DNA of 7,067 nt. It comes from Collinsella sp. CAG:166. GTDB taxonomy: Bacteria > Actinomycetota > Coriobacteriia > Coriobacteriales > Coriobacteriaceae. Positions 1 through 5,850 of the stretch are shown piece by piece. Each line of letters begins with the position of its first letter. Position 1 is the first letter of the stretch. Below the pieces are notes generated by a model. It did no database searches. It had not been told where the DNA came from and saw nothing but the letters and a program-made list of their open reading frames with translations. A program made the translations under genes and the position numbers. Where the stretch lies: NCBI GenBank assembly GCA_000434535.1, contig FR878731.1:74243-81309 (forward strand), in the 5' to 3' direction.

Positions 1-757
1 CACGGGCGCGGGCACGGCAGGCGACGTCATCGGCACGAGCGCCCAGCAGCGTGCGGCCAACCTCGGCACCCCAAGCGTGCGCCAGGCCCTCGGCGCTGAT
101 CGCGCCGTTCAGCTCAATCTGGCGCTCAACGGCAGCGCGGGCGTCCTCAATGTCACCGTCCTCGATAAAGTCGATGATGGTCTCGATCGACATGGGCGTG
201 TCGGCGCTATCTGCCGCGCGCTCGGCCACGACGCGCTCGGCGCAGGCGGCACACTCCCCCGCCGACTTGCCGCATACCGGAATACCGTCGAGTGTATGGC
301 ACGTGACATTGGTGTGGTGGTCGGTAATCTCGACGACCGCGGTATGGCCTCCGGCTGTAGCAGTCACCTTGATGTAGAGGTTAGGCACACCCTCGACAAG
401 CGACACATCGCAGTAGTCCGTATCAGCAAGCAGCTCGGCCACGCGGGCGCGATCCGCGTCATCGACACTCTCGAGCACCTCGAGCGCGCTCTTGGCGTCG
501 CCGCCCACGGCGCCCAGCACGGCCGCCGCTTCAATACCGTGCATACCGCCCGAGTTGGGCACGGTCACGCTCTTAACGTTCTTGATGATGTTGCCCGAGC
601 AGGCGACATCCATATGATCGGGTTCGCAACCGAGCGTCTGGCTCGCCAGCGCCGCTGCATAGGCAACGGCAATAGGCTCGGTGCAGCCGAGCGCACAGAC
701 GAGCTCGCGGTTCAAAACATCGCAAAACGCGGTATCACGAAGGGAATCGGCAGACAT
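1..757 (-). CDS. cyuA: L-cysteine desulfidase / serine dehydratase alpha-like protein (CyuA/YhaM family), partial, 3' end outside window
   Basis: This frame starts at ATG 755-757 and stays open to the left edge, giving 252 residues; family members have about 430, so the C-terminal part is missing from the window, not from the gene. An AGGAG (764-768) sits six bases before the ATG, which fixes the start. Seen in the translation: ELVCALGCTEPIAVA at residues 18-32, with Cys25 in the GCTEP motif, then CSGNIIKNVKSVTVPNSGG at 53-71 followed by MHGIEAA. These are hallmarks of the CyuA/CdsB L-cysteine desulfidase family (formerly UPF0597), related to the iron-sulfur serine dehydratase alpha chain. 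The family splits L-cysteine into pyruvate, ammonia and sulfide in the cytoplasm using a [4Fe-4S] cluster; Cys25 matches the first cluster ligand, while the later cysteine ligands would lie beyond the window. Substrate (cysteine versus serine) cannot be settled from sequence alone. It is transcribed divergently from rpiB. Confidence 0.88.
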   Translation of the reverse strand, partial: MSADSLRDTAFCDVLNRELVCALGCTEPIAVAYAAALASQTLGCEPDHMDVACSGNIIKNVKSVTVPNSGGMHGIEAAAVLGAVGGDAKSALEVLESVDDADRARVAELLADTDYCDVSLVEGVPNLYIKVTATAGGHTAVVEITDHHTNVTCHTLDGIPVCGKSAGECAACAERVVAERAADSADTPMSIETIIDFIEDGDIEDARAAVERQIELNGAISAEGLAHAWGAEVGRTLLGARADDVACRARAR

Positions 758-793
758 AGGTATCTCCTACTTGTATAACGGGCTGGACTCTCA

Positions 794-823
794 AGAATAG
801 TTAGCTCTTTTATTTGATAACAA
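794..823 (-). promoter_or_regulatory. candidate promoter of the cyuA-like gene
   Basis: On the minus strand TTGTTA (818-823) and TATTCT (794-799) are separated by 18 bases. This would start transcription near 787 and give a leader of about 30 bases before the ATG at 757. Both hexamers deviate from the sigma-70 consensus, so this is a by-eye candidate only. Confidence 0.3.
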
Positions 824-854
824 TGCATCAAAAACCGCAACCATGGTTCCGACG

Positions 855-886
855 GACGGCGTTCAAGCGCAATCTGACGGCATTCA
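855..886. repeat. direct repeat GACGGCnTTCA, two copies 21 bp apart (operator-like)
   Basis: GACGGCGTTCA at 855-865 and GACGGCATTCA at 876-886 match at 10 of 11 positions, with starts exactly 21 bases apart, about two helical turns. They lie between divergent cyuA and rpiB, upstream of the cyuA candidate promoter. The spacing is typical of sites bound by a dimeric regulator, but no known site is recognised. Confidence 0.4.
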
Positions 887-918
887 TTCATGCGAAGCCG
901 GTCTTATCGCATGCTAAA

Positions 919-947
919 GCGTTTGACCAAAAAACGCCCGAGCGTTT
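919..947. repeat. triplicated GCGTTT/AAACGC half-site cluster upstream of rpiB
   Basis: GCGTTT occurs at 919-924 and 942-947, and its complement AAACGC at 932-937. This gives two overlapping inverted repeats, one with a 7-base and one with a 4-base spacer. A TTGACC (923-928) that could be a -35 element overlaps the cluster, but no convincing -10 follows at the right distance (the nearest is TTTACG at 945-950). Possible regulator site; unproven. Confidence 0.3.
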
Positions 948-1028
948 ACGCAAAAGTCGCGCTATCATGCAGTCGAACGCGGTAAAACCTTTAGCAATTC
1001 CGCCGCACGGACCAGAGAGGAACCACTC

Positions 1029-1496
1029 ATGAAGATTGGTATCGGCAACGACCATGCCGCCGTCGAGCTCAAGAACATCATCTCCGAGCACCTGAAGGAG
1101 CGCGGCTGCGAGGTCGTGAACTTTGGCACCGACACCTCCGAGAGCTTTGACTACCCCATCGCCGGATACAAGGTGGGTAAGGCCGTTGCCAACGGCGACG
1201 TCGACCTGGGCATCCTCATCTGTGGCACCGGTGTCGGAATTAGCCTGGCTGCCAACAAGGTCGAGGGCGTACGCGCCGTCGTGTGCTCCGAACCCTTCAG
1301 CGCTAAGCTCTCGCGCATGCACAACAATACCAACGTGCTCGCCTTTGGCGCCCGCGTCGTGGGCTCCGAGCTCGCCAAGATGATCGTCGACGAGTGGCTC
1401 GACGCCGAGTTTGAGGGCGGCCGCCACGAGCGTCGCGTTAACCTCCTCAACGAGATCGACCACACGCGCGGCCTCAAGGTCGTCGACGAGGCCTAA
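1029..1496 (+). CDS. rpiB: ribose-5-phosphate isomerase B
   Basis: The 155-residue protein matches the RpiB/LacAB family, whose E. coli member has about 149 residues. RpiB interconverts ribulose 5-phosphate and ribose 5-phosphate in the non-oxidative pentose phosphate pathway, in the cytoplasm. Motifs seen: GNDHAA at 6-11 with His9; ILICGTGVGIS at 62-72 with catalytic Cys65 and Thr67 of the anion hole; VVCSEPFSAKLSRMHNNTN at 84-102, with His98 equivalent to the ring-opening His99 of E. coli; EGGRHERRV at 129-137 with phosphate-binding arginines. The Cys65 base distinguishes an RpiB of the common bacterial type. The start is supported by AGAGGA (1016-1021), seven bases before the ATG. The gene stands alone, divergent from cyuA and convergent with ndk, and ends just before a strong hairpin. 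A sugar-specific paralogue (for example an allose-6-phosphate isomerase) is possible but not favoured. Confidence 0.96.
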   Translation: MKIGIGNDHAAVELKNIISEHLKERGCEVVNFGTDTSESFDYPIAGYKVGKAVANGDVDLGILICGTGVGISLAANKVEGVRAVVCSEPFSAKLSRMHNNTNVLAFGARVVGSELAKMIVDEWLDAEFEGGRHERRVNLLNEIDHTRGLKVVDEA

Positions 1497-1523
1497 AGAC
1501 CTACAAAGCCATAAGCTAACGCC

Positions 1524-1562
1524 AGCCCCCGCCCGGAAGAAACATCCGGACGGGGGCTCTTT
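1524..1562 (+). terminator. rho-independent terminator of rpiB
   Basis: The arms 1524-1537 and 1545-1558 form a 14-bp stem with a single C-A mismatch (1532/1550) and a 7-base AGAAACA loop. It starts 28 bases after the rpiB stop. The T-tract is short (CTCTTT, 1557-1562), but the GC-rich stem is strong. Confidence 0.8.
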
Positions 1563-1595
1563 AGTAGATTTCTAAGCGGTTACCAAAAATCTACT
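1563..1595. repeat. inverted repeat AGTAGATTT/AAATCTACT between two terminators
   Basis: AGTAGATTT (1563-1571) and AAATCTACT (1587-1595) are perfect 9-base complements with a 15-base spacer. The element is AT-rich and sits exactly between the rpiB and ndk terminator hairpins. No function is recognised; it may extend either terminator or be a dispersed intergenic repeat. Confidence 0.5.
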
Positions 1596-1600
1596 GGAAT

Positions 1601-1634
1601 AAAAAGGGCGCCGCGGATGGAATTCCGCGGCGCC
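1601..1634 (-). terminator. rho-independent terminator of ndk
   Basis: A perfect 11-bp GC-rich stem (1607-1617 with 1624-1634, loop TGGAAT) is followed on the minus strand by a C and then five T (1601-1605). It lies about 40 bases after the ndk stop codon, so it fits ndk rather than rpiB. Confidence 0.85.
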
Positions 1635-1673
1635 AAAGCCACACGCTAACAGCTTTAAGGAGTCAAAGCTGGT

Positions 1674-2078
1674 TTAGCCAAAGAAGCGCTTGATCTCGAT
1701 CTCGGCGTTCTCCAGGCAGTCGGAGCCGTGAATCACGTTGGCGTTGACATCGACAGCGAAGTCGCCGCGGATGGTGCCGGGGGCAGCATCAAGCGGGTTG
1801 GTAGCGCCCATAAGGGTGCGCATCTTGGAGACAGCGGAGAGACCGGAAACGACCATCTTGACGACCGGACCGCTCGTCATAAAGTCACAGAGACCGCCAA
1901 AGAAGGGCTTGTCAGCCAGATGGGCGTAGTGCTCCTCGACGGTATCGCGCTCGAGCGTGGTCATCTCCATGCGCTCGATGACAAGGCCGCTGCGCTCGAT
2001 GCGAGCAACAATCTCGCCGATCTTGCGGTCGCGCACGGCGTCGGGCTTAATCATGATGAAGGTCTTCTCGATAGCCAT
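1674..2078 (-). CDS. ndk: nucleoside-diphosphate kinase
   Basis: Ndk moves the gamma-phosphate of ATP to other nucleoside diphosphates through a phosphohistidine, balancing NTP and dNTP pools in the cytoplasm. The 134-residue length is normal for bacterial Ndk. Seen: TFIMIKPDAV at 6-15 with Lys11; Tyr51 and the KPFFGGL segment at 57-63; Arg87; GATNPLDAAPGTIRGDF at 91-107; NVIHGSD at 114-120 with the catalytic His117. The residue after HGSD is Cys121, where serine is most frequent; the catalytic histidine is intact. The frame extends 14 codons upstream to 2120, but the start at 2078 is preferred: MAIEKTF is the usual N-terminus, and AAAGG (2086-2090) lies seven bases ahead. The gene appears monocistronic, with its own promoter and terminator. 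Confidence 0.97.
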   Translation of the reverse strand: MAIEKTFIMIKPDAVRDRKIGEIVARIERSGLVIERMEMTTLERDTVEEHYAHLADKPFFGGLCDFMTSGPVVKMVVSGLSAVSKMRTLMGATNPLDAAPGTIRGDFAVDVNANVIHGSDCLENAEIEIKRFFG

Positions 2079-2141
2079 AAGGTAGCCTTTCAAGTAGGTT
2101 CGCGCGTGCCCAAGTCCCATTCCGGCACCCGCCCGGACTGC

Positions 2142-2170
2142 ATCGTAACAGAGTTTTAGCTGCAGTTAAA
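2142..2170 (-). promoter_or_regulatory. candidate ndk promoter
   Basis: On the minus strand TTTAAC (2165-2170) and TACGAT (2142-2147) are separated by 17 bases, with TG one base upstream of the -10 hexamer (extended -10). An AT-rich stretch lies further upstream. The predicted start near 2135 gives a leader of about 57 bases. It is the best promoter-like sequence in the 387-base gap between argH and ndk. Confidence 0.5.
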
Positions 2171-2255
2171 CAAAAAGCTGTTTATTGAAACGCTACAATT
2201 TATTAAAGCGCTCCATATGTGTCACTTCTGTTTCGAGGCCAGATTAGAGTACCAT

Positions 2256-2306
2256 CCGACCGCCCATCAACCGCATCGAACAGAGCAGACGGTCGGTTGC
2301 CGTCTG
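2256..2306. repeat. overlapping inverted repeats in the argH-ndk gap
   Basis: CAGACGG (2286-2292) pairs with CCGTCTG (2300-2306) across a 7-base loop. The same segment can pair differently: CCGACCG (2256-2262) with CGGTCGG (2290-2296), or CAACCG (2268-2273) with CGGTTG (2294-2299). No T-tract follows, so a terminator is unlikely. The rest of the gap 2171-2378 shows no gene that I can support; short start-to-stop frames there lack ribosome binding sites. Confidence 0.35.
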
Positions 2307-2378
2307 TGAACGTGCCCCCTACACAACCTGCCCAAAGGTCCTACAGAAGTTCTCGACAAGCCCCTCCCCCATAGCAAC

Positions 2379-2411
2379 AAAATACGGACGCCCACATCAG
2401 CAGACGTCCGT
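2379..2411 (-). terminator. rho-independent terminator of argH
   Basis: On the minus strand a 9-bp stem (2403-2411 with 2384-2392, one G-T pair) with a 10-base loop is followed by ATTTT (2379-2383). It begins about 55 bases after the argH stop. The stem is only moderately strong. Confidence 0.6.
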
Positions 2412-2465
2412 AAAGCAACAACGATTTATCAATAAATAATGGCCAAAACAGCTTCAGCCAAACCC

Positions 2466-3896
2466 CTACTTTACCCCGTGGCCCATTTCGACGACCTTGG
2501 TCAGCGATCCAAACACGCCTTTGTCGGCCTCAAGCTGTGCCTCGGCACGCTGCAGCTGCACGGCAACGGCGGCAGGGGCGGTGCCGCCCTCGGTCGTGCG
2601 CGCGGCGACAATCGACGGGATGTCGAGCGCCTCGGTAATGTCGTGCTCAAAGAGCGGGCTCGCCTCCTGGAACACCTCAAACGGCAGGTCCTCAAGGTTG
2701 CAGCCGCGCTTCTCACACATCAGGACCAAATGGCCCACCACGGCATGTGCCTCGCGGAACGGCAGGCCACGCTTGGCCAGGTAATCGGCAACATCGGTGG
2801 CGGCAAGGTGCCCCACACCGCACTCGCGCGCCATGGCATCCTCGTTGACGGTCCAGGTCGAAATCATACCGGCCATAACGGACAGGCATTGCATGAGCGT
2901 ATGGGCGGTATCGAGGGCGCCCTCCTTGTCCTCCTGCAAGTCCTTGTTATAAGCAAGCGGCAGGCCCTTCATGGTCACGAGCAGCTGCACCAGGTTGCCA
3001 TAGACTCGGCCGCTCTTGCCGCGGATAAGCTCGGCAAAATCGGGGTTCTTCTTCTGCGGCATGATGGACGAGCCAGTGGAGTAGGAGTCGGAAAGCGTGA
3101 TAAAGCCAAATTCGGAGCTCGACCACAGCACGATCTCCTCGGAAAGACGCGACAGGTGCATGGCCATGACGGAGCCGGCGTAATGCAGGTCGAGGAGGAA
3201 ATCACGGTCGGAAACCGCATCGAGCGAGTTGGGGATCACGCCCGCAAAGCCAAGTTCGGCGGCCGTCATCTGACGATCGAGCGGATAGCTCGTACCGGCA
3301 AGCGCGGCAGCGCCCAGCGGGCAGTTGTCGGCAGCATCAAAGGCGACCTTCAGGCGTGTAAAGTCGCGCACGAACATCCAGGAATACGCCAGCAGATGGT
3401 GCGACAGCAGCACGGGCTGAGCATGCTGCATGTGCGTGTAACCCGGCAGAATCACCTTGTCGTACTTTTTAGCCGCATCCACCAGCACATGACGCAGTTC
3501 AAGATTGGCCTCCATGAGCTCCTTGGCCAGCGCCTTGACGCCCAGGCGCGTATCGGTCGCAACTTGGTCGTTGCGCGAACGCCCGGTATGCAGGCGCTTA
3601 CCAGCCTCGCCGATGCGACGCGTCAGCTCGCTCTCGATGGACATATGAATGTCCTCGTCGTTGATATCGAAGGTGAAGTTGCCGGCATCGATATCCTGTT
3701 CGATTGCGGTCAGACCCTCGGCAATCGCCTGCTCGTCCTCGGCGCTGATAATGCCCTGGGCCGCCAGCATCTTGGCATGTGCCTTAGATCCGGCGATATC
3801 CTGCTTATAGAGATGTTTGTCGACCGGCAGCGACGCGCCAAACTCCTGCGTGACCTCGGCCACGCCCGCCTCAAAACGACCGCCCCAAAGAGCCAT
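2466..3896 (-). CDS. argH: argininosuccinate lyase
   Basis: ArgH cleaves argininosuccinate to arginine and fumarate, the last step of arginine biosynthesis; it acts in the cytoplasm as a homotetramer of the fumarase/aspartase superfamily. The 476-residue product has the usual length. Seen: MALWGGRFE at the N-terminus; HTGRSRNDQ at 103-111; GYTHMQHAQP at 152-161 with the conserved His155; and the superfamily signature GSSIMPQKKNPD at 275-286, which carries the catalytic serine loop. The frame runs 25 codons further upstream to 3971, but AAAGGAGA (3904-3911) is seven bases before the ATG at 3896, and MALWGGRF is the normal family start. It lies downstream of a small unknown gene and argG on the same strand; a terminator-like hairpin follows argG, so argH may depend partly on its own promoter, which I could not identify with confidence. 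No frameshift or missing motif is seen. Confidence 0.97.
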   Translation of the reverse strand: MALWGGRFEAGVAEVTQEFGASLPVDKHLYKQDIAGSKAHAKMLAAQGIISAEDEQAIAEGLTAIEQDIDAGNFTFDINDEDIHMSIESELTRRIGEAGKRLHTGRSRNDQVATDTRLGVKALAKELMEANLELRHVLVDAAKKYDKVILPGYTHMQHAQPVLLSHHLLAYSWMFVRDFTRLKVAFDAADNCPLGAAALAGTSYPLDRQMTAAELGFAGVIPNSLDAVSDRDFLLDLHYAGSVMAMHLSRLSEEIVLWSSSEFGFITLSDSYSTGSSIMPQKKNPDFAELIRGKSGRVYGNLVQLLVTMKGLPLAYNKDLQEDKEGALDTAHTLMQCLSVMAGMISTWTVNEDAMARECGVGHLAATDVADYLAKRGLPFREAHAVVGHLVLMCEKRGCNLEDLPFEVFQEASPLFEHDITEALDIPSIVAARTTEGGTAPAAVAVQLQRAEAQLEADKGVFGSLTKVVEMGHGVK

Positions 3897-4014
3897 GGAA
3901 CCGTCTCCTTTCTCCAAATACCAAAACAAGCGCCCAAAGCAATGCGCCCTGTCGCTAAAGCGATTTTTCAACCGTTAGTTTTACACACTCCCTGCCGTGC
4001 GCTGGGCCATGTAG

Positions 4015-4185
4015 CTAATTTGCAAAGAAGTGACGCACCATGCACTTGGCGCCCAACGTCTCCCTCCGGATGTTGCCCTGCGAATCATCGATCCAGGCCT
4101 TCAGGCTCATAGGGACGTCCTCGACCTTTGCAGCATCGAACTCGGGCACGAGGGCAAGTAAAGCATGCGCGATAGCATGGAACAT
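4015..4185 (-). CDS. small protein of unknown function between argG and argH (56 aa)
   Basis: A 57-codon frame begins at ATG 4183-4185 and ends at TAG 4015-4017. GAGGAGT (4193-4199) lies seven bases before the ATG, one of the best ribosome binding sites in the window. The product begins MFHAIAHALLALVPEFDAAK, continues through VPMSLKAWIDDSQGNIRRE and ends KCMVRHFFAN. The first 13 residues are fairly hydrophobic, but they are too short and too interrupted by histidine for a clear membrane segment; no signal peptidase site or Cys pair is seen. I do not recognise a family. It sits on the same strand as argG and argH, 118 bases before argH, without an obvious terminator in between, so it may be cotranscribed with argH. 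A TATATATA stretch just upstream (4200-4208) could be a -10 region, but then the transcript would begin almost at the ribosome binding site. Confidence 0.6.
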   Translation of the reverse strand: MFHAIAHALLALVPEFDAAKVEDVPMSLKAWIDDSQGNIRRETLGAKCMVRHFFAN

Positions 4186-4235
4186 AATGGATACTCCTCA
4201 TATATATAGGCGCAGAGCCGCCAAATTGATAGAAG

Positions 4236-4265
4236 GAGCCCCGCCGGATAACCCCGGCGGGGCTC
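4236..4265 (-). terminator. hairpin terminator downstream of argG
   Basis: The arms 4236-4247 and 4254-4265 form a perfect 12-bp GC-rich stem with a 6-base loop (ATAACC on the plus strand). On the minus strand it is followed by CTTCTATC and then ATTT, a weak U-tract, so termination may be incomplete and allow some readthrough into the small gene and argH. Confidence 0.6.
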
Positions 4266-4340
4266 GGACTCAGCCGCAGACGCGGCATCAAATACGCGGG
4301 CGGAACGTAGGGGCCACCGATGTTAAGAAGTGTCAGCAAG

Positions 4341-4403
4341 CATAACGAAAGGTAGGGACCCCGTGCGCCCGTTATGTATCACGCGGATGGGCCGCGCGGA
4401 TAC
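4341..4403 (-). repeat. two adjacent hairpins in the argG 3' untranslated region
   Basis: Just after the argG stop codon, GTATC (4376-4380) pairs with GATAC (4399-4403), enclosing CGCGG/CCGCG. Immediately downstream on the minus strand CATAACG (4341-4347) pairs with CGTTATG (4370-4376) across a 22-base loop. Neither has a U-tract. They lie between the stop at 4419 and the terminator at 4236-4265, in a stretch with no supported gene. Confidence 0.35.
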
Positions 4404-4418
4404 CAAGGGAAGGAAGGC

Positions 4419-5645
4419 TTAAGCCTGGACGGCAGCGGAGCTGGGACCCTGGACCTTAGCCCACGTCTTGAGCGACAGCGTATCGATCTCGATAAAGCCG
4501 GCGCTGGCCTTCTCGTCAAACGTGGTGTCGCGGTCGTAGGTGGCCAGACCGTAGTCATAGAGGCTGAAGGGGCTCTTGCGGCCGACGACATGGCAGTTGC
4601 CCTTAAAGAACTTCAGACGGACGGTGCCGGTCACGAACTTCTGGGTGTCGACCATAAAGGCGTCGAGCGCGTTTTTGAGTGGGCTGTACCACTGGCCGTT
4701 GTACACGGCGGTGGCCCAATCCTGCTCGAGCTTAATCTTAGTCTTGAGCAGGTCGCCCTCAACGCAAATGTCCTCGAGCGCCTTGTGGGCGGTGATAAGC
4801 GTCAGGGCTCCGGGAACCTCATAGCACTCGCGGCTCTTGAGGCCCACCAGACGATCCTCGACCAGGTCCAGACGGCCAAAGCCGTTGTCGCCCGAAATCT
4901 TGTTGAGCGCGATGACGATCTCGGAGAGCTTCATCTTCTTGCCGTCGACGGCGACGGGCTTGCCGGCCTCAAACTCAATCTCGGTATACGTCGGGGTATC
5001 GGGCGTATCCTCGGGATTCTTGGTCATAACCCAGGCGTCGTCGAGCGGCTCATTCCAGGGGTCCTCCAGGTGGCCACACTCAATGGCACGACCCCACAGG
5101 TTGTCGTCGATGGAATAGGGGTTGTCGTTGGCACCCTCGGGAACCGGCACGTTGTGGGCGTGGGCATAGGCGACCTCGTCGGGACGGCACTTCAGATCCC
5201 ACTCGCGAACGGGGGCGATAACCTTAAGCTCGGGGTCGAGGGCCTTGACCGCAGCCTCAAAACGAACCTGGTCGTTACCCTTGCCGGTGCAGCCGTGGGC
5301 GACGTAGGTCGCGCCAAACTCGTGAGCGACCTCGACAAGCTTCTTGGCGAGCAGCGGGCGAGACAGGGCGGAGAGCAGCGGGTACTTGTTCTCGTACATG
5401 GAATTTGCGGCGATGGCCTTAGTCAGGAACTCATCGGAGAACTCGTCGCGCAGGTCGAGCACCTGGCAATCGAGAACGCCCAGGTCGAGCGCCTTCTGCT
5501 TCTTGGCATCCAGGCCGGTCTCCTCCTGGCCCACGTTGCCGCAGACGCAAACGACATCGAGATTTTTCTCGTCCTGGAGCCACTTGACACATACGGATGT
5601 ATCAAGACCACCGGAATATGCGAGAACGACTTTTTCCTTGCTCAT
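4419..5645 (-). CDS. argG: argininosuccinate synthase
   Basis: ArgG joins citrulline and aspartate, using ATP, to give argininosuccinate, AMP and pyrophosphate, the penultimate step of arginine biosynthesis, in the cytoplasm. The 408-residue product has the standard length of the short bacterial type. Seen: the N-type ATP pyrophosphatase P-loop AYSGGLDTS at 9-17; NVGQEE at 37-42; HGCTGKGNDQVRFE at 117-130, the citrulline/aspartate and ATP-contacting segment; APVREW at 144-149; YSIDDNLWGRAIECG at 177-191. The open frame extends 17 codons upstream to 5696, but the ATG at 5643-5645 is chosen because AAAGGA (5653-5658) is seven bases before it and MSKEKVVLAYSGG is the typical start. The gene is followed by a terminator hairpin and lies upstream of argH. 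Its upstream region contains an arginine-rich leader ORF, structured RNA and ArgR-like boxes, described separately. Confidence 0.97.
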   Translation of the reverse strand: MSKEKVVLAYSGGLDTSVCVKWLQDEKNLDVVCVCGNVGQEETGLDAKKQKALDLGVLDCQVLDLRDEFSDEFLTKAIAANSMYENKYPLLSALSRPLLAKKLVEVAHEFGATYVAHGCTGKGNDQVRFEAAVKALDPELKVIAPVREWDLKCRPDEVAYAHAHNVPVPEGANDNPYSIDDNLWGRAIECGHLEDPWNEPLDDAWVMTKNPEDTPDTPTYTEIEFEAGKPVAVDGKKMKLSEIVIALNKISGDNGFGRLDLVEDRLVGLKSRECYEVPGALTLITAHKALEDICVEGDLLKTKIKLEQDWATAVYNGQWYSPLKNALDAFMVDTQKFVTGTVRLKFFKGNCHVVGRKSPFSLYDYGLATYDRDTTFDEKASAGFIEIDTLSLKTWAKVQGPSSAAVQA

Positions 5646-5850
5646 GGCTGTTTCCTTTCGCCCTTGGTAGCTAGTTAGAACATCGGTCAGTTGCAAGTCA
5701 TTTCAAGGTCATATACCGTGCAATATCAGGTTAAATAGCAAAAATCAGCACATACATGCCCTAGAAACATGCAGCAATGTCGTGCTAAAACCCAACGACC
5801 TCAAAATGACTCTGTTGAGGCAATTCGCCCCATGCGGACAGAGACGATTG
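5646..5850 (-). promoter_or_regulatory. argG leader RNA with mutually exclusive hairpins (candidate attenuator)
   Basis: Between the leader-peptide stop and argG, the minus-strand RNA has several overlapping pairings. H2: 5810-5815 with 5838-5843, enclosing 5817-5821 with 5827-5831. H3: TTGAGG/CCTCAA, 5815-5820 with 5799-5804. H4: 5779-5783 with 5795-5799. A terminator-like hairpin pairs 5782-5786 with 5747-5751 and 5777-5780 with 5754-5757, then GA and five U (5740-5744). H2 excludes H3, and H4 excludes the terminator-like hairpin, as expected for an attenuator. The terminator stem is not GC-rich, so its strength is doubtful. All pairings were found by eye; short repeats of this kind also arise by chance. 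Confidence 0.4.
5692..5705. promoter_or_regulatory. ArgR-box-like dyad close to argG
   Basis: TGCAA-GTCA-TTTCA is an imperfect palindrome with the 5-4-5 layout of ArgR/AhrC boxes (TGAAT-4-ATKCA). On the minus strand its TTGAAA (5701-5706) could be a -35 element, with a weak TGTTCT 18 bases further. It lies 47-60 bases before the argG ATG. Weak candidate. Confidence 0.25.

Noticed and set aside
77..778. 233-codon plus-strand ORF at the left end
   Set aside because: It is antisense to the CyuA-like gene, which shows clear family motifs and a good ribosome binding site.
814..1032. 72-codon plus-strand ORF ending in an ATGA overlap with rpiB
   Set aside because: The overlap looks like translational coupling, but the frame starts at TTG without a Shine-Dalgarno sequence, its codon use looks random, and it spans the divergent promoter region. 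rpiB has its own good ribosome binding site.
2200..2340. Possible tRNA or small RNA gene from local dyads
   Set aside because: No cloverleaf, no proper T-loop or acceptor stem could be drawn on either strand.
2439..4112. 557-codon plus-strand ORF opposite argH
   Set aside because: Shadow of argH: the opposite strand carries every expected ArgH motif, while this frame has no recognisable domain and no ribosome binding site. High GC leaves few stops on the complement.
4085..4339. 84-codon minus-strand ORF in the argG-argH gap
   Set aside because: It starts at TTG without a ribosome binding site, reads through the argG terminator hairpin and overlaps the better-supported 56-residue gene in another frame.
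4266..4340. Possible T-box riboswitch after argG (GGTGGCCCC near a hairpin)
   Set aside because: The T-box core and specifier stem are missing, and the hairpin lies downstream of argG with a terminator's position.
4374..5678. 434-codon plus-strand ORF opposite argG
   Set aside because: Shadow of argG by the same reasoning; it reads back through the ArgG catalytic motifs and ends in the argG ribosome binding region.
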